Below, one piece after another: positions 27,005 through 35,837 of a stretch of DNA of 64,000 nt. Every line of letters begins with the position of its first letter. The stretch's first letter is position 1. The notes beneath the pieces are model-generated. The model ran no database searches and had not been told where the DNA came from. It saw only the letters and a program-made list of their open reading frames with translations. The stretch is from Thalassococcus profundi. GTDB lineage: Bacteria; Pseudomonadota; Alphaproteobacteria; Rhodobacterales; Rhodobacteraceae. A program made the position numbers and the translations under genes. The DNA lies in NCBI RefSeq assembly GCF_003344785.1, contig NZ_QPMK01000002.1, positions 361,142 through 425,141 of the forward strand, read 5' to 3'.

Positions 27005-27664
27005 ATGCGCATCAATGCCGAATTTTCGGAAACCGTGACACTCGACACCCGCGCGATGGACTGGGTCGCATCCCCCATGGCCGGGGTCGAGCGCAAGATG
27101 CTCGACCGGATCGGTGAGGAAGTGGCAAGGGCCACGTCGCTCGTGCGCTACGCTCCCGGTTCGCGGTTCTCGTCGCACACCCACGGCGGGGGCGAGGAAT
27201 ACCTGGTGGTCGAGGGAACCTTCTCGGACGAACACGGCGACTATCCGCAGGGCACCTATGTCCGGAATCCCATCGGCACCAAGCACGCGCCGCACAGCGA
27301 CGGCGGCTGCACCATCCTCGTCAAGCTGCACCAGTTCGAGGAGGACGACACGGAGCAGAAGCAGATCGACACGACCGCCGCCGACTACCGGCCCACCGAC
27401 ACGGCGGGCGCCACCTACCTCCCTTTGCACGAACACGGAGCCGAACGGGTCGAGATGCTGCGCCTTGCCCCCGGCGCCGCGCTGACCCGCGACGTGCCGC
27501 CGGGCGGGTTCGAGATGCTGGTGACCGAAGGAGCGGTGGCGGACGGCACAACGACGTTCGAAACCGGAGGCTGGCTGCGCCGGAACGATGGCGCGGCCCA
27601 GACGTTGCAGACCGACAGCGGCTGCACGCTGTTCATCAAGACCGGTCACTTACCCGCGGATTGA
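27005..27664 (+). CDS. ChrR-like cupin domain protein
   Basis: A 219-residue cytoplasmic double-cupin protein. The ATG at 27005 follows a strong GGGAGG. The first cupin has 'RFSSHTHGGGEEYLVVEGTF' with His-x-His and Glu metal ligands and 'IGTKHAPHSDGGC', the pattern of the C-terminal cupin of the anti-sigma factor ChrR; a second, more diverged cupin fills ~135-219 ('GFEMLVTEGAV', 'LRRNDG'). No zinc-binding anti-sigma N-terminal domain is present, so it is not ChrR itself. Proteins of this type bind a metal and possibly sense oxidants; the substrate is unknown. The next gene starts 18 bp later on the same strand. Confidence 0.8.
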   Translation: MRINAEFSETVTLDTRAMDWVASPMAGVERKMLDRIGEEVARATSLVRYAPGSRFSSHTHGGGEEYLVVEGTFSDEHGDYPQGTYVRNPIGTKHAPHSDGGCTILVKLHQFEEDDTEQKQIDTTAADYRPTDTAGATYLPLHEHGAERVEMLRLAPGAALTRDVPPGGFEMLVTEGAVADGTTTFETGGWLRRNDGAAQTLQTDSGCTLFIKTGHLPAD

Positions 27665-27682
27665 GCGCCGCAAGGACATCCG

Positions 27683-28663
27683 ATGCACATCTTCTCCTGC
27701 CCGGCCTGCGCCGCGCATGTATATTTCGACAACCTCACATGCCGCTGCGGACAGAAGGTGACGTTCGACCCCGACCGGAACGCCATGCGCACCGATGCGG
27801 CGGTCTGCGCCAATCGCGGTGATATCGCCTGCAACTGGCTGGCCGAGGACGGCGGCCTCTGCCGGTCCTGCGCCATGACCGGCACGGTGCCCGACATGGT
27901 CGGCGAGGAAAACCGCGAGCTTTGGGCGCGGACGGAACTGGCCAAGCGCTGGATGCTGGCCAACCTGATCCGCTGGGGCTGGTTCACTCCCGCCGACACC
28001 GGCGCGCGGCCGCGGTTCAAGCTGCTTTCCGAGGTCACTGCCGATGGCGAAACCGACGTGGTGATGGGCCACGCCGATGGCGTCATCACCATCAACGTTA
28101 CCGAGGCGAGCGAGCCGACCCGCATGCACCGGCAGGAAGAACTGGGCGAGCTCTACCGCACCATGCTCGGCCATATGCGCCACGAGATGGCGCATTTCCT
28201 GCACCTGCGGCTGATGGCGCTGCCCGGATTTCCCGACCGATTCCGGGCGCTCTTCGGCGACGAACGCGACGATTACGGCGAGGCGCTGCAACGGCACTAC
28301 GCCGACCCGAAGCCGGCGGGCGAATGCCACATCACCGGCTATGCCACCGCCCATCCGCACGAGGACTGGGCCGAGACCACGGCGCATCTGCTGCACCTGA
28401 CCGATCTGCTGGACAGCGCCGCCGCGGCCCAAGTGCTGCCTCCGGGCGGGCCCGCCGCGGGCTATGACGCCTATCGCGAGACGGACACGTCGCAGCTGGT
28501 GACCTATGCGGTGGATACGGCGCTGGCGGTCAACCACCTCAACCGCGCGATGGACCTGCCGGATCTCTATCCCTTCGTCCTGACCGATCCGGTGCGCATG
28601 AAACTGGCCTTCGTGCATCAGGAACTGCGCGCCGGTGCACTTGCCAAGCCGCAGGCCGCCTGA
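27683..28663 (+). CDS. Putative zinc-binding peptidase with N-terminal zinc ribbon
   Basis: A 326-residue soluble protein. Residues 1-60 contain a zinc-ribbon-like set of cysteines (CPAC near 6-9, then CRC and CANRGDIACNW). Residues ~165-260 hold the catalytic region with 'GHMRHEMAHFLHL', an HExxH metalloprotease motif, and a downstream 'HPHEDWAETTAHLLH' that supplies a third ligand. This arrangement matches the bacterial putative zinc-binding metallopeptidase family (zinc ribbon plus Zn_peptidase). Its natural substrate is unknown. It lies 18 bp after the cupin gene and 31 bp before the reductase-like gene, so the three probably share a transcript. Confidence 0.85.
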   Translation: MHIFSCPACAAHVYFDNLTCRCGQKVTFDPDRNAMRTDAAVCANRGDIACNWLAEDGGLCRSCAMTGTVPDMVGEENRELWARTELAKRWMLANLIRWGWFTPADTGARPRFKLLSEVTADGETDVVMGHADGVITINVTEASEPTRMHRQEELGELYRTMLGHMRHEMAHFLHLRLMALPGFPDRFRALFGDERDDYGEALQRHYADPKPAGECHITGYATAHPHEDWAETTAHLLHLTDLLDSAAAAQVLPPGGPAAGYDAYRETDTSQLVTYAVDTALAVNHLNRAMDLPDLYPFVLTDPVRMKLAFVHQELRAGALAKPQAA

Positions 28664-28694
28664 CACCCTCTGCCCACAGCAAGGGGGAAGAGCC

Positions 28695-29441
28695 ATGCGG
28701 ATCGGATTTCTGGGCAGCGGACATATCGCGGCCCCCATGGCCCGTGCGCTGGCCCGCGCCGGGCACGATGTCACCGTGTCGGAGCGCAACGCGGAGGTTG
28801 CGGCAGAGCTGGCCGACGCCGGCCTTGGCATCACGGTGGCGGACAACCAGACGGTCGTGGACAGCGCTGACGCCGTGTTCCTGTGCCTGCGGCCTGCGGT
28901 CTGGCAGGGTATCGTCGCGCCGCTGAGCTTCCGCGCGCGCCAAAGCATCGTGTCGGTGATGGCGGGCGTGCCGCTCTCCGACATCGCGCAGGCGGTCGCC
29001 CCGGCCAGCGACCTGTCGGTCACCATTCCCTACGGCTTCATCGAAAACGGCGGCTGTCCGCTGCCGGTGGCGGGTGACCCGGCGACGCTCACCGCGCTTT
29101 TCGGCGACGCCAACCCGGTGCTGCCGCAAGCCTCCGAGGATGCCTTGCGCCACCATTTCGCCGCCTCGACCATGACCACCGCGACCGTGGGCCTGCTGCT
29201 GACCGCGTCGGACTGGCTGGCGAAACAGACCGGCGATGCGGAGGCGGCAGAGGTCTACGTGGCACACCTGGTGTCGGGCTTCCTTGCGGACCTGCCCAAG
29301 AGCGATCCGGTCGCGCTGGCGCAGGCGCGGGCAGAGCTGGCCACGCCCGACACGCTCAACCTGCAGATGGCCGAGGGGCTGCGGTTCGACGAGGTCCATG
29401 CGGTGCTGGACCGTATCTCGGCCAGCATGACGAACGGCTGA
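28695..29441 (+). CDS. NAD(P)-binding oxidoreductase of the ProC/F420-NADP type
   Basis: A 248-residue protein with an ATG at 28695 after GGGGGAAGAG. The N-terminus is a Rossmann fold, 'MRIGFLGSGHIAAPMARAL' with the GxGxxA pattern and 'VSERNAEVAAEL', in which Arg near the end of strand 2 favours NADP. The all-helical second half ('LRHHFAASTMTTATVGLLL') matches the dimerisation domain of pyrroline-5-carboxylate-reductase-like proteins. It is shorter and more diverged than true ProC, so the substrate should not be assumed. It converges with uraH, with no spare bases between the two stop codons. Confidence 0.75.
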   Translation: MRIGFLGSGHIAAPMARALARAGHDVTVSERNAEVAAELADAGLGITVADNQTVVDSADAVFLCLRPAVWQGIVAPLSFRARQSIVSVMAGVPLSDIAQAVAPASDLSVTIPYGFIENGGCPLPVAGDPATLTALFGDANPVLPQASEDALRHHFAASTMTTATVGLLLTASDWLAKQTGDAEAAEVYVAHLVSGFLADLPKSDPVALAQARAELATPDTLNLQMAEGLRFDEVHAVLDRISASMTNG

Positions 29442-29801
29442 CTAACTGCCGCGGTAGGTGGAATAGCCGTAGGGCGACAGCAGCAGCGGCACGTGGTAAT
29501 GCGCTTCCGCGTCGTCGATACCGAACCGAAGCGGGATCTGGTCGAGGAATTTCGGCTCGCTCTGCCCCAGCCCGTGCCGATCCAGGTAAGGCCCGCAGAA
29601 GAACACCAGCTCGTAGGTGCCCGGCGTCATCTGCCCCTTGGGCAGGATCGGACTGTCGGTGCGGCCGTCGTCGTTGGTCACCGCCTCGGCGATGCGGTCC
29701 CGCGCCGTTTCTGACACCCGGTAGAGCGCGATCTTGATCCCGTCCGCCGGCACACCCCGGGCCGTGTCCAGAACATGTGTGGTCAGGTAACCTTCGGACA
29801 T
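29442..29801 (-). CDS. uraH: 5-Hydroxyisourate hydrolase
   Basis: A 119-residue transthyretin-like enzyme that hydrolyses 5-hydroxyisourate, the product of urate oxidation, to OHCU. The start 'SEGYLTTHVLDTARG' holds the first catalytic His, 'ALYRV' and 'DGRTDSPIL' the Arg/Asp residues, 'HYHVPLLLSPYGYSTYRGS' the second His, and the C-terminal YRGS tetrapeptide is the hallmark that separates UraH from transthyretin. The start at 29801 has GGAGTG just upstream; a longer frame of 14 codons exists but starts before that RBS. It is transcribed divergently from puuE-uraD, from a ~150-bp AT-rich gap that includes a TTGAAA element at 29897. Confidence 0.95.
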   Translation of the reverse strand: MSEGYLTTHVLDTARGVPADGIKIALYRVSETARDRIAEAVTNDDGRTDSPILPKGQMTPGTYELVFFCGPYLDRHGLGQSEPKFLDQIPLRFGIDDAEAHYHVPLLLSPYGYSTYRGS

Positions 29802-29952
29802 GGAACACTCCTTTTCCGGGCGATGGGCCTTTGCAACGGTCAAACCCTAGGCGATTGTGCGGCCACGCGCAGCCCCGAAAGACTTTACGAAAAAAATTGA
29901 AAATGCGCGGGGATTTTCTCGCATATGAACATACCGACTCGAGAGGAGCACC

Positions 29953-31365
29953 ATGCAACGATATCCGCGTGACATGACAGGCTATGGCGCAACCCCGCCC
30001 GATCCGCAGTGGCCGGACGGCGCGCGCGTGGCCGTCCAGTTCGTTCTGAATTACGAGGAGGGCGGCGAGAACAGCGTTCTGCACGGCGATGCCGCGTCAG
30101 AGGCGTTCCTGTCCGACATTCCCGGCGCCGCGCCCTGGCCCGGCCAGCGGCACTGGAACATGGAATCGATCTACGACTACGGCGCGCGCGCCGGGTTCTG
30201 GCGGCTGCACCGCCTGTTCACCGGTGCGGGCATTCCGCTGACCATCTACGGCGTCGCGAGCGCGCTGGCGCGCAGCCCGTTGCAGGTCGAGGCGATGAAG
30301 GACGCCGGCTGGGAAATCGCGTCGCACGGGCTCAAGTGGGTCGAACACAAGGACATGCCCGAGGCCGAGGAGCGCGCGGCGATCGCCGAGGCGATCCGCG
30401 TGCACACCGAAGTCGTGGGCCAGGCCCCGCGCGGCTGGTACACGGGACGCTGTTCGGTCAACACCGTGCGGCTGGTGGCCGAGACAGGCGCCTTCGACTA
30501 CATCAGTGACACCTATGACGACGACCTGCCGCACTGGATGCGGTTCGGCGACCGCGACCAGCTGATCATCCCCTACACGCTCGAAGCCAATGACATGCGC
30601 TTTGCCACCGCGCCGGGCTACATCACCGGGCGGCAGTTCTACCAGTATCTCAAGGATGCCTTCGACGTGCTCTATGCCGAAGGCGAGGCGGGCCGCCCGG
30701 CGATGATGAGCATCGGCCTGCACTGCCGCCTGATCGGCCGCCCCGGCAAGCTGCGCGGCCTGCAAAGGTTCATCGAGCATATCCAGAAACACGAGGGCGT
30801 CTGGTGCCCGCGCCGCATCGACATCGCGGAGCATTGGGCAAATGTGCATCCGCCGGTGGCAAGGGAGCGGCCCAGCCAGATGGACCTGCCGACCTTTGTC
30901 ACGCGCTTCGGCGGGGTCTTCGAACACTCGCCCTGGATCGCCGAACGCGCCCACGGGCTGGAGCTTGGCCCCGCCCATGACTGCGCCGCCGGTGTGCACA
31001 ACGCGCTGGCGCGGATGTTTCGCTCGGCCACGCCCGAGGAGCGCATGGGCGTTCTGACGGCGCACCCGGACCTGGCCGGGAAGCTCGCGGCGGCGAAACG
31101 GCTGACGGCGGAATCCACCGCCGAACAGTCGAGCGCGGGCCTCGATGCCCTGACAGATGCCGAACGCACCCGGTTCACCGAGCTCAACGATGCCTACGTG
31201 GCCAAGCACGGATTTCCCTTCATCATCGCCGTGCGCGATCACGACAAGGCCGGCATTCTCGCCGCCTTCGAGGCGCGGCTGGACAACGACACGCAGACCG
31301 AATTCGCCACCGCCTGCGCCCAGGTCGAACGCATTGCGCGGCTGCGGCTGGAGGACATGCTGTGA
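29953..31365 (+). CDS. Allantoinase (PuuE type) fused to OHCU decarboxylase
   Basis: A 470-residue bifunctional enzyme preceded by GAGAGGAGC. Residues 1-~298 are a metal-independent PuuE allantoinase of the polysaccharide-deacetylase fold: 'VQFVLNYEEGGENS', 'GWEIASHGLKWVEHKDM' and 'SIGLHCRLIGRPGK'. Residues ~303-470 are the UraD domain, 2-oxo-4-hydroxy-4-carboxy-5-ureidoimidazoline decarboxylase, with the 'LTAHPDLAGKLA' His and the 'ESTAEQSSAGLDAL' Glu motifs. The UraD half makes (S)-allantoin and the PuuE half opens it to allantoate, so the fusion joins consecutive steps, but with the domains in reverse reaction order. The next gene overlaps it by 4 bp (GTGA). Confidence 0.95.
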   Translation: MQRYPRDMTGYGATPPDPQWPDGARVAVQFVLNYEEGGENSVLHGDAASEAFLSDIPGAAPWPGQRHWNMESIYDYGARAGFWRLHRLFTGAGIPLTIYGVASALARSPLQVEAMKDAGWEIASHGLKWVEHKDMPEAEERAAIAEAIRVHTEVVGQAPRGWYTGRCSVNTVRLVAETGAFDYISDTYDDDLPHWMRFGDRDQLIIPYTLEANDMRFATAPGYITGRQFYQYLKDAFDVLYAEGEAGRPAMMSIGLHCRLIGRPGKLRGLQRFIEHIQKHEGVWCPRRIDIAEHWANVHPPVARERPSQMDLPTFVTRFGGVFEHSPWIAERAHGLELGPAHDCAAGVHNALARMFRSATPEERMGVLTAHPDLAGKLAAAKRLTAESTAEQSSAGLDALTDAERTRFTELNDAYVAKHGFPFIIAVRDHDKAGILAAFEARLDNDTQTEFATACAQVERIARLRLEDML

Positions 31366-32252
31366 GCTACGCCTTCCCCCCCGGCGGCCTGCCCGGCCAG
31401 AACGTCAACCCCGAGGGCACGGCGGTGTTCCGCGAAAGCTACGCGGTGATCCCGGCGATCTGCATGCGCGATATCGTCACCAGCTTTCTGCCCGGCTGGG
31501 TGTCCACCCGCGTCTGGATCCTCGCCCGCCCGATGACCGGCTTTGCAGAGACCTTCGCGCAATATGCGATCGAGATCGCGCCGGGTGGCGGCAGCTCCGA
31601 ACCGGAGCCCGACAAGGACGCCCAGGCGGTGCTGTTCGTGGCCTTCGGAGAGGTGCGGCTGAAGATCGGGCGCGATACCTTCGACCTCGTGGCGGGCAGC
31701 TATGCCTATATTCCCCCGGCGGCGGTCTGGACGCTGTGGAACGTGTCGGACGCGGCCTGCGGCCTGCACTGGATCCGCAAACGCTACACCTGGCTCGAGG
31801 GCAAGCAACCACCGGAGTCGAAGGTTACGCACGAACATGACATCACGCCGGTCGAGATGCCCGGCACCGCCGGCGCCTGGTGCACGCAGCGCTTTGTCGA
31901 TCCGCTGGACCTGCGCCACGACATGCATGCCAACATCGTCACCTTCCAGCCCGGCGGCCGCATTCCCTTTGCCGAAACCCACGTGATGGAGCACGGGCTC
32001 TACGTGCTGCAAGGCACCGCGCGCTACCTTCTGAATACCGACTGGGTCGACGTGGGTCCGGGAGATTTCATGTGGCTGCGCGCCTTCTGCCCGCAGGCCT
32101 GCATCGCCACAGGTGACGAGCCCTTCCGCTACCTGCTTTACAAGGACGTCAACCGCCATCCGTCGCTGAGCCTGGGCGGCCTGCCCTCGCAGAACCGCGG
32201 CCATCGCGGCACCATGCTGCCGCGCGATCCGGCGGCGCTGGCGGGAGAATGA
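31362..32252 (+). CDS. allE: (S)-ureidoglycine aminohydrolase-like bicupin protein
   Basis: A 296-residue double-cupin enzyme. GTG start overlapping the previous stop. The first cupin ('AIEIAPGGGSSEPEPD', 'YAYIPPAAVWTLWN') and the second ('VTFQPGGRIPFAETHVMEHG', with the Glu/His metal ligands, and 'VGPGDFMWLRAFCPQACIA') match the YlbA/UGlyAH family, which releases ammonia from ureidoglycine to give ureidoglycolate. In this order it sits between the puuE-uraD fusion and allA, exactly the step between allantoate breakdown and ureidoglycolate lyase. Overlaps allA by 4 bp. Confidence 0.9.
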   Translation: MSYAFPPGGLPGQNVNPEGTAVFRESYAVIPAICMRDIVTSFLPGWVSTRVWILARPMTGFAETFAQYAIEIAPGGGSSEPEPDKDAQAVLFVAFGEVRLKIGRDTFDLVAGSYAYIPPAAVWTLWNVSDAACGLHWIRKRYTWLEGKQPPESKVTHEHDITPVEMPGTAGAWCTQRFVDPLDLRHDMHANIVTFQPGGRIPFAETHVMEHGLYVLQGTARYLLNTDWVDVGPGDFMWLRAFCPQACIATGDEPFRYLLYKDVNRHPSLSLGGLPSQNRGHRGTMLPRDPAALAGE

Positions 32253-32740
32253 CCATGCCGACCCTGACCGCCCGCCCGCTGACCGCAGAGGCCTTCGCCC
32301 CGTTCGGCGACGTGATCGAGGTGGCGGGCGATCCGGACAAGCTCATCAACGCCGGGATGTGCGGCCGGTTTCACGACCGCGCGCAACTCGATTTCGGTAC
32401 GAAAGGCCGCGCCGGGATCAGCCTTTTCGACGCGGTGCCCCGACACCTGCCCTACACCTGCGACCTGATCGAACGGCACCCCGAGGGCAGCCAGGCCTTC
32501 ATCCCGCTGCACCAGAACCCCTGGTTGGTGGTGGTCGCCGAAGCGGGCGACACGCCCGGCCAACTGCACGCTTTTCTGGCGCAGCCCGGCCAATGCATCA
32601 ATTTTCACCGCGGCACCTGGCATGGCGTGTTGACGCCGCTGGCGGCGCCCGGACTCTTTGCCGTGATCGACCGCATCGGGGACACGTCCAACCTCGAGGA
32701 ACGGCGGCTCGATCCACCCGTGACAATCGAAGGGCCCTGA
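32249..32740 (+). CDS. allA: Ureidoglycolate lyase
   Basis: A 163-residue cupin-like enzyme that splits (S)-ureidoglycolate into glyoxylate and urea. Family markers are 'PLTAEAFAPFGDVIE' at the start, 'LIERHPEGSQAFIPLHQNPW' in the middle and 'GQCINFHRGTWHGVLTPL' near the end, length as usual (about 160-170). It is the last catabolic gene of the cluster, overlapping the aminohydrolase gene, and is followed 65 bp later by a purine permease. Confidence 0.95.
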   Translation: MTMPTLTARPLTAEAFAPFGDVIEVAGDPDKLINAGMCGRFHDRAQLDFGTKGRAGISLFDAVPRHLPYTCDLIERHPEGSQAFIPLHQNPWLVVVAEAGDTPGQLHAFLAQPGQCINFHRGTWHGVLTPLAAPGLFAVIDRIGDTSNLEERRLDPPVTIEGP

Positions 32741-32805
32741 GCCCCGGCATCGCACCGACCGCCCGGCAGAAGGCGGCGGTGTATATCCAAGAAGGGACGT
32801 TGAAG

Positions 32806-34155
32806 ATGACTGACGCAAGCCTGGGAACGCCCGCGCAGCTGGCCGATCCGAACTACACGCCGCCGCTGGCCAAGGCGGTGCCGCTGGGCATCCAGCACGT
32901 GCTGGCGATGTTCGCCAGCAACGTCACCCCCTCGATCATCGTCGCGGGGGCGGCGGGCTTCGGCTTCGGCTCGAACAGCCCGGACTTTCCCAACATGATC
33001 TACATGATCCAGATGTCGATGCTGTTCGCGGGCCTTGCCACACTGCTGCAGACCATCGGCATGGGCCCGGTGGGATCGCGCCTGCCGATCGTGCAGGGCA
33101 CGAGTTTCGCCTTCCTGCCGATCATGATCCCGGCGGTGGCGGGACAGGGCGTCGCGGGGCTGGCCGGGCTGATGACCGGCGTGGTGATCGGCGGCATCTT
33201 TCACTTCTTCATCGGCACCTTCGTGGGGCGCATCCGCTTCGCCCTGCCGCCGCTGGTCACCGGCCTCATCGTACTGATGATCGGTCTCGCGCTGGTCAAG
33301 GTCGGCATCCAGTACGCCGCGGGCGGCGTGCCCAAGCAGGGCACCGACGGCTTCGGCACGCTGGCGATGTGGATCCCGGCGTTGGTGGTGATTGTCGTGA
33401 CGCTCGCGATCAAGTTCTTCACCAGGGGTCTGATGTCCGTCGCCGCGGTACTGATCGGTCTGGTGGCCGGCTACGTGGTGGCGCTGGTCATGGGGCAGGT
33501 CAACTTCGGCAACGTCGGAAGCGCCGCGGTCTTTGCCCTGCCCAATCCGTTCCGCTGGGGCATCGAGTTCAACGCCGCGATCATCATCGGCATGTGCTTC
33601 ATGGCGGTGATCTCGGCCATCGAGACGGTGGGCGACGTGTCGGGCATCACCAAGGGCGGAGCGGGCCGCGAGGCGACCGATGACGAGATTTCCGGAGCCA
33701 CCTATGCGGACGGCCTGGGCACCGCCGTCGCGGGTATCTTCGGCGGTCTGCCCAACACCAGCTTCAGCCAGAACGTCGGCCTGATCTCGATGACCGGCGT
33801 GATGAGCCGTCACGTCGTGACCATCGGGGCGCTGTTCCTGATCCTCTGCGGGCTAGTGCCCAAGATCGGCGCGGCGGTGTCGACGGTGCCGATCAACGTG
33901 CTGGGCGGCGGCGTGATCGTCATGTTCGGCATGGTCTGCGCGGCGGGGGTCAACATGCTGTCCGACGTGATCTGGAACCGCCGCAATATGGTGATCTTCG
34001 CGGTGTCGCTGTCGGTGGGCCTAGGGCTGCAGCTGGTGCCTGACGCGCTGCAGCACATGCCGGGGACGCTGCAGATCCTGCTGACCAGCGGGTTGCTGCC
34101 CGCGGCGGCGCTGTCGATCATCCTCAACCTCGCGCTGCCGGAAGAGCTGGACTGA
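32806..34155 (+). CDS. NCS2-family uracil/xanthine permease
   Basis: A 449-residue inner-membrane protein with ATG at 32806 after GAAGGGACG. Around 12-14 membrane helices are visible. NCS2 signature segments: 'PLGIQHVLAMFASNVTPSII', 'VGSRLPIVQGTSFAFLPIM', and 'GLPNTSFSQNVGLISMTGVM' carrying the Gln-Asn pair that binds the purine/pyrimidine ring, which is the form seen in xanthine/uric-acid permeases. Its place directly after the ureide genes supports uptake of urate or xanthine by proton or sodium symport. The exact substrate is inferred. Confidence 0.92.
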   Translation: MTDASLGTPAQLADPNYTPPLAKAVPLGIQHVLAMFASNVTPSIIVAGAAGFGFGSNSPDFPNMIYMIQMSMLFAGLATLLQTIGMGPVGSRLPIVQGTSFAFLPIMIPAVAGQGVAGLAGLMTGVVIGGIFHFFIGTFVGRIRFALPPLVTGLIVLMIGLALVKVGIQYAAGGVPKQGTDGFGTLAMWIPALVVIVVTLAIKFFTRGLMSVAAVLIGLVAGYVVALVMGQVNFGNVGSAAVFALPNPFRWGIEFNAAIIIGMCFMAVISAIETVGDVSGITKGGAGREATDDEISGATYADGLGTAVAGIFGGLPNTSFSQNVGLISMTGVMSRHVVTIGALFLILCGLVPKIGAAVSTVPINVLGGGVIVMFGMVCAAGVNMLSDVIWNRRNMVIFAVSLSVGLGLQLVPDALQHMPGTLQILLTSGLLPAAALSIILNLALPEELD

Positions 34156-34228
34156 GGCGACGAAAGCCCGCGAGGGCTCGAGGAGCGGCAACTCCTCCGG
34201 CCCGGACGGGCCGTCGTCGGAAACAGAA

Positions 34229-34255
34229 AAAGGGCCGGGATTGTCCCGGCCCTTT
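34229..34255. terminator. Bidirectional intrinsic terminator
   Basis: AAAGGGCCGGGA / TCCCGGCCCTTT, a perfect 12-bp stem with a 3-base loop, flanked by A's on the left and T's on the right. It sits between the convergent purine permease (plus) and symporter (minus) genes and can stop both. A smaller hairpin, GAGGAG/CTCCTC, precedes it. Confidence 0.9.
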
Positions 34256-34275
34256 CCTTTCGGCGCCTCGCGCGA

Positions 34276-35811
34276 TCAGTTGAACTTCTTGATCTCGCCG
34301 GACTTCAGCCGCGACACGTAGCTGCCCAGCTCGCGCTTCACGATCGGCATCAGCAGGTAGAGCGCGATGATGTTCACGATCGCCATCGAGAACAGCATGG
34401 CGTCCGAGAAGTCGATCACCGGTCCCAGGTTCGCCGCAGCCCCGATCACGATGAAGACGCAGAAGATCACCTTGAACACGGTCTCCTTCGCCTTGCCCTC
34501 GCCGAAGAGGTAGGTCCAGGCCTTGAGGCCGTAATAGGACCAGCTGATCATCGTCGAGAAGGCAAAGAGCACCACCGCCACGGCCAGCAGCACCGGGAAC
34601 CACGGCAGCGCGCGCGCATAGGCCGCAGAAGTCAGCGCCACGCCCACAACCTCGCCCTCGGTCGAGATCCGGCCCGCCTCGGCGTTCCAGATGTAAAGAC
34701 CGGTCTCGGGGTCGACGTTCAGCACGCCCGAGATCACGATGACCAGCGCGGTCATGGTGCAGATCACCACCGTGTCGATGAACGGCTCGAGCAGGGCGAC
34801 ATAGCCCTCGGTCACCGGCTCTTTGGTCCGCACCGCAGAGTGGGCGATGGCGGCCGAGCCGATGCCCGCCTCGTTCGAGAACGCGGCGCGGCGGAAGCCC
34901 TGGATCAGCGCGCCGGTAAAGCCGCCGACCACGCCGAGGCCGGTGAACGCGCCGACGAAGATCTGACCGAAGGCCCAGCCGATCATGTCGTAGTTCATGA
35001 TCAGTATGAGCAGCGACACGACGACATAGAAGATGCCCATGAACGGCACGACCTTTTCGGTGACCCGCGCGATGGACTTGAGGCCCCCGACGATCACCGC
35101 AAAGGTGATGCCCGCGAGGATCACCCCGGTGATCCAGCCGGGATAGTCGCCGATGACGCCCGCCAGCTGCGCATGCGCCTGGTTGGCCTGGAACATGTTG
35201 CCGCCGCCCAGCGCGCCGAGGATGGTGAAGATGCAGAACAGCACTGCGAAGATGCCGCCGCCCTTGAGCCCGCGCTCGGCAAAGCCCTTGACCATGTAAT
35301 ACATCGGGCCGCCCGACACCGTACCGTCGGGATATTCGTTGCGGTACTTCACGCCCAGCGTGCATTCGGTGAACTTCGTCGCCATGCCGAAGAGGCCCGC
35401 GATCACCATCCAGAAGGTCGCGCCCGGCCCGCCGATGCCCACGGCCACCGCCACCCCGGCGATGTTACCGAGGCCCACCGTGCCCGACAGCGCCGTCGCC
35501 AGCGCCTGGAAATGGCTCACTTCACCGGCGTCGTTGGGGTCGGAATAGTCGCCCTTCACCAGCTTGATCGAGTGGACGAAGCCCTTGAACTGGATAAAGC
35601 CGAAATAGAAGGTGAAGATCAGCGCCGCCACCACGAGCCACATGGCGATCCACGAGAAATTCGTGCCTGGGATCGGCGCGAAGATGAGACTCACATACCA
35701 GCCGGTATAATCGGCAAAGGCCTGGTTGATGGCCTGGTCGAGGCCCTGGGCCGCCGCCGGCAAGGCCGCGGCGAAATATGCGGCCAAGGCCGCGCAAAGT
35801 CTGAAAATCAT
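34276..35811 (-). CDS. AGCS-family alanine/glycine:sodium symporter
   Basis: A 511-residue inner-membrane protein starting at ATG 35811 with AAAGGAC upstream. It opens with a hydrophobic, signal-like segment ending 'LPAAAQG', then about ten membrane helices. Family signatures: 'ALSGTVGLGNIAGVAVAVGI', 'GPMYYMV', 'FSNEAGIGSAAIAHSA' and 'STMISWSYYGLKAWTYLFG'. AGCS proteins import alanine, glycine or related amino acids with sodium, consistent with a marine host. It lies 26 bp after a UspA gene on the same strand, so the two are probably co-transcribed. Confidence 0.93.
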   Translation of the reverse strand: MIFRLCAALAAYFAAALPAAAQGLDQAINQAFADYTGWYVSLIFAPIPGTNFSWIAMWLVVAALIFTFYFGFIQFKGFVHSIKLVKGDYSDPNDAGEVSHFQALATALSGTVGLGNIAGVAVAVGIGGPGATFWMVIAGLFGMATKFTECTLGVKYRNEYPDGTVSGGPMYYMVKGFAERGLKGGGIFAVLFCIFTILGALGGGNMFQANQAHAQLAGVIGDYPGWITGVILAGITFAVIVGGLKSIARVTEKVVPFMGIFYVVVSLLILIMNYDMIGWAFGQIFVGAFTGLGVVGGFTGALIQGFRRAAFSNEAGIGSAAIAHSAVRTKEPVTEGYVALLEPFIDTVVICTMTALVIVISGVLNVDPETGLYIWNAEAGRISTEGEVVGVALTSAAYARALPWFPVLLAVAVVLFAFSTMISWSYYGLKAWTYLFGEGKAKETVFKVIFCVFIVIGAAANLGPVIDFSDAMLFSMAIVNIIALYLLMPIVKRELGSYVSRLKSGEIKKFN

Positions 35812-35837
35812 GGAGTTGTCCTTTCTCACGAACCGCA

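Noticed and set aside
29802..29952. A definite sigma-70 promoter for puuE-uraD
   Set aside because: TTGAAA at 29897 has only a poor -10 candidate (GCATAT at 29921, 18 bp away); too weak to annotate as a feature.
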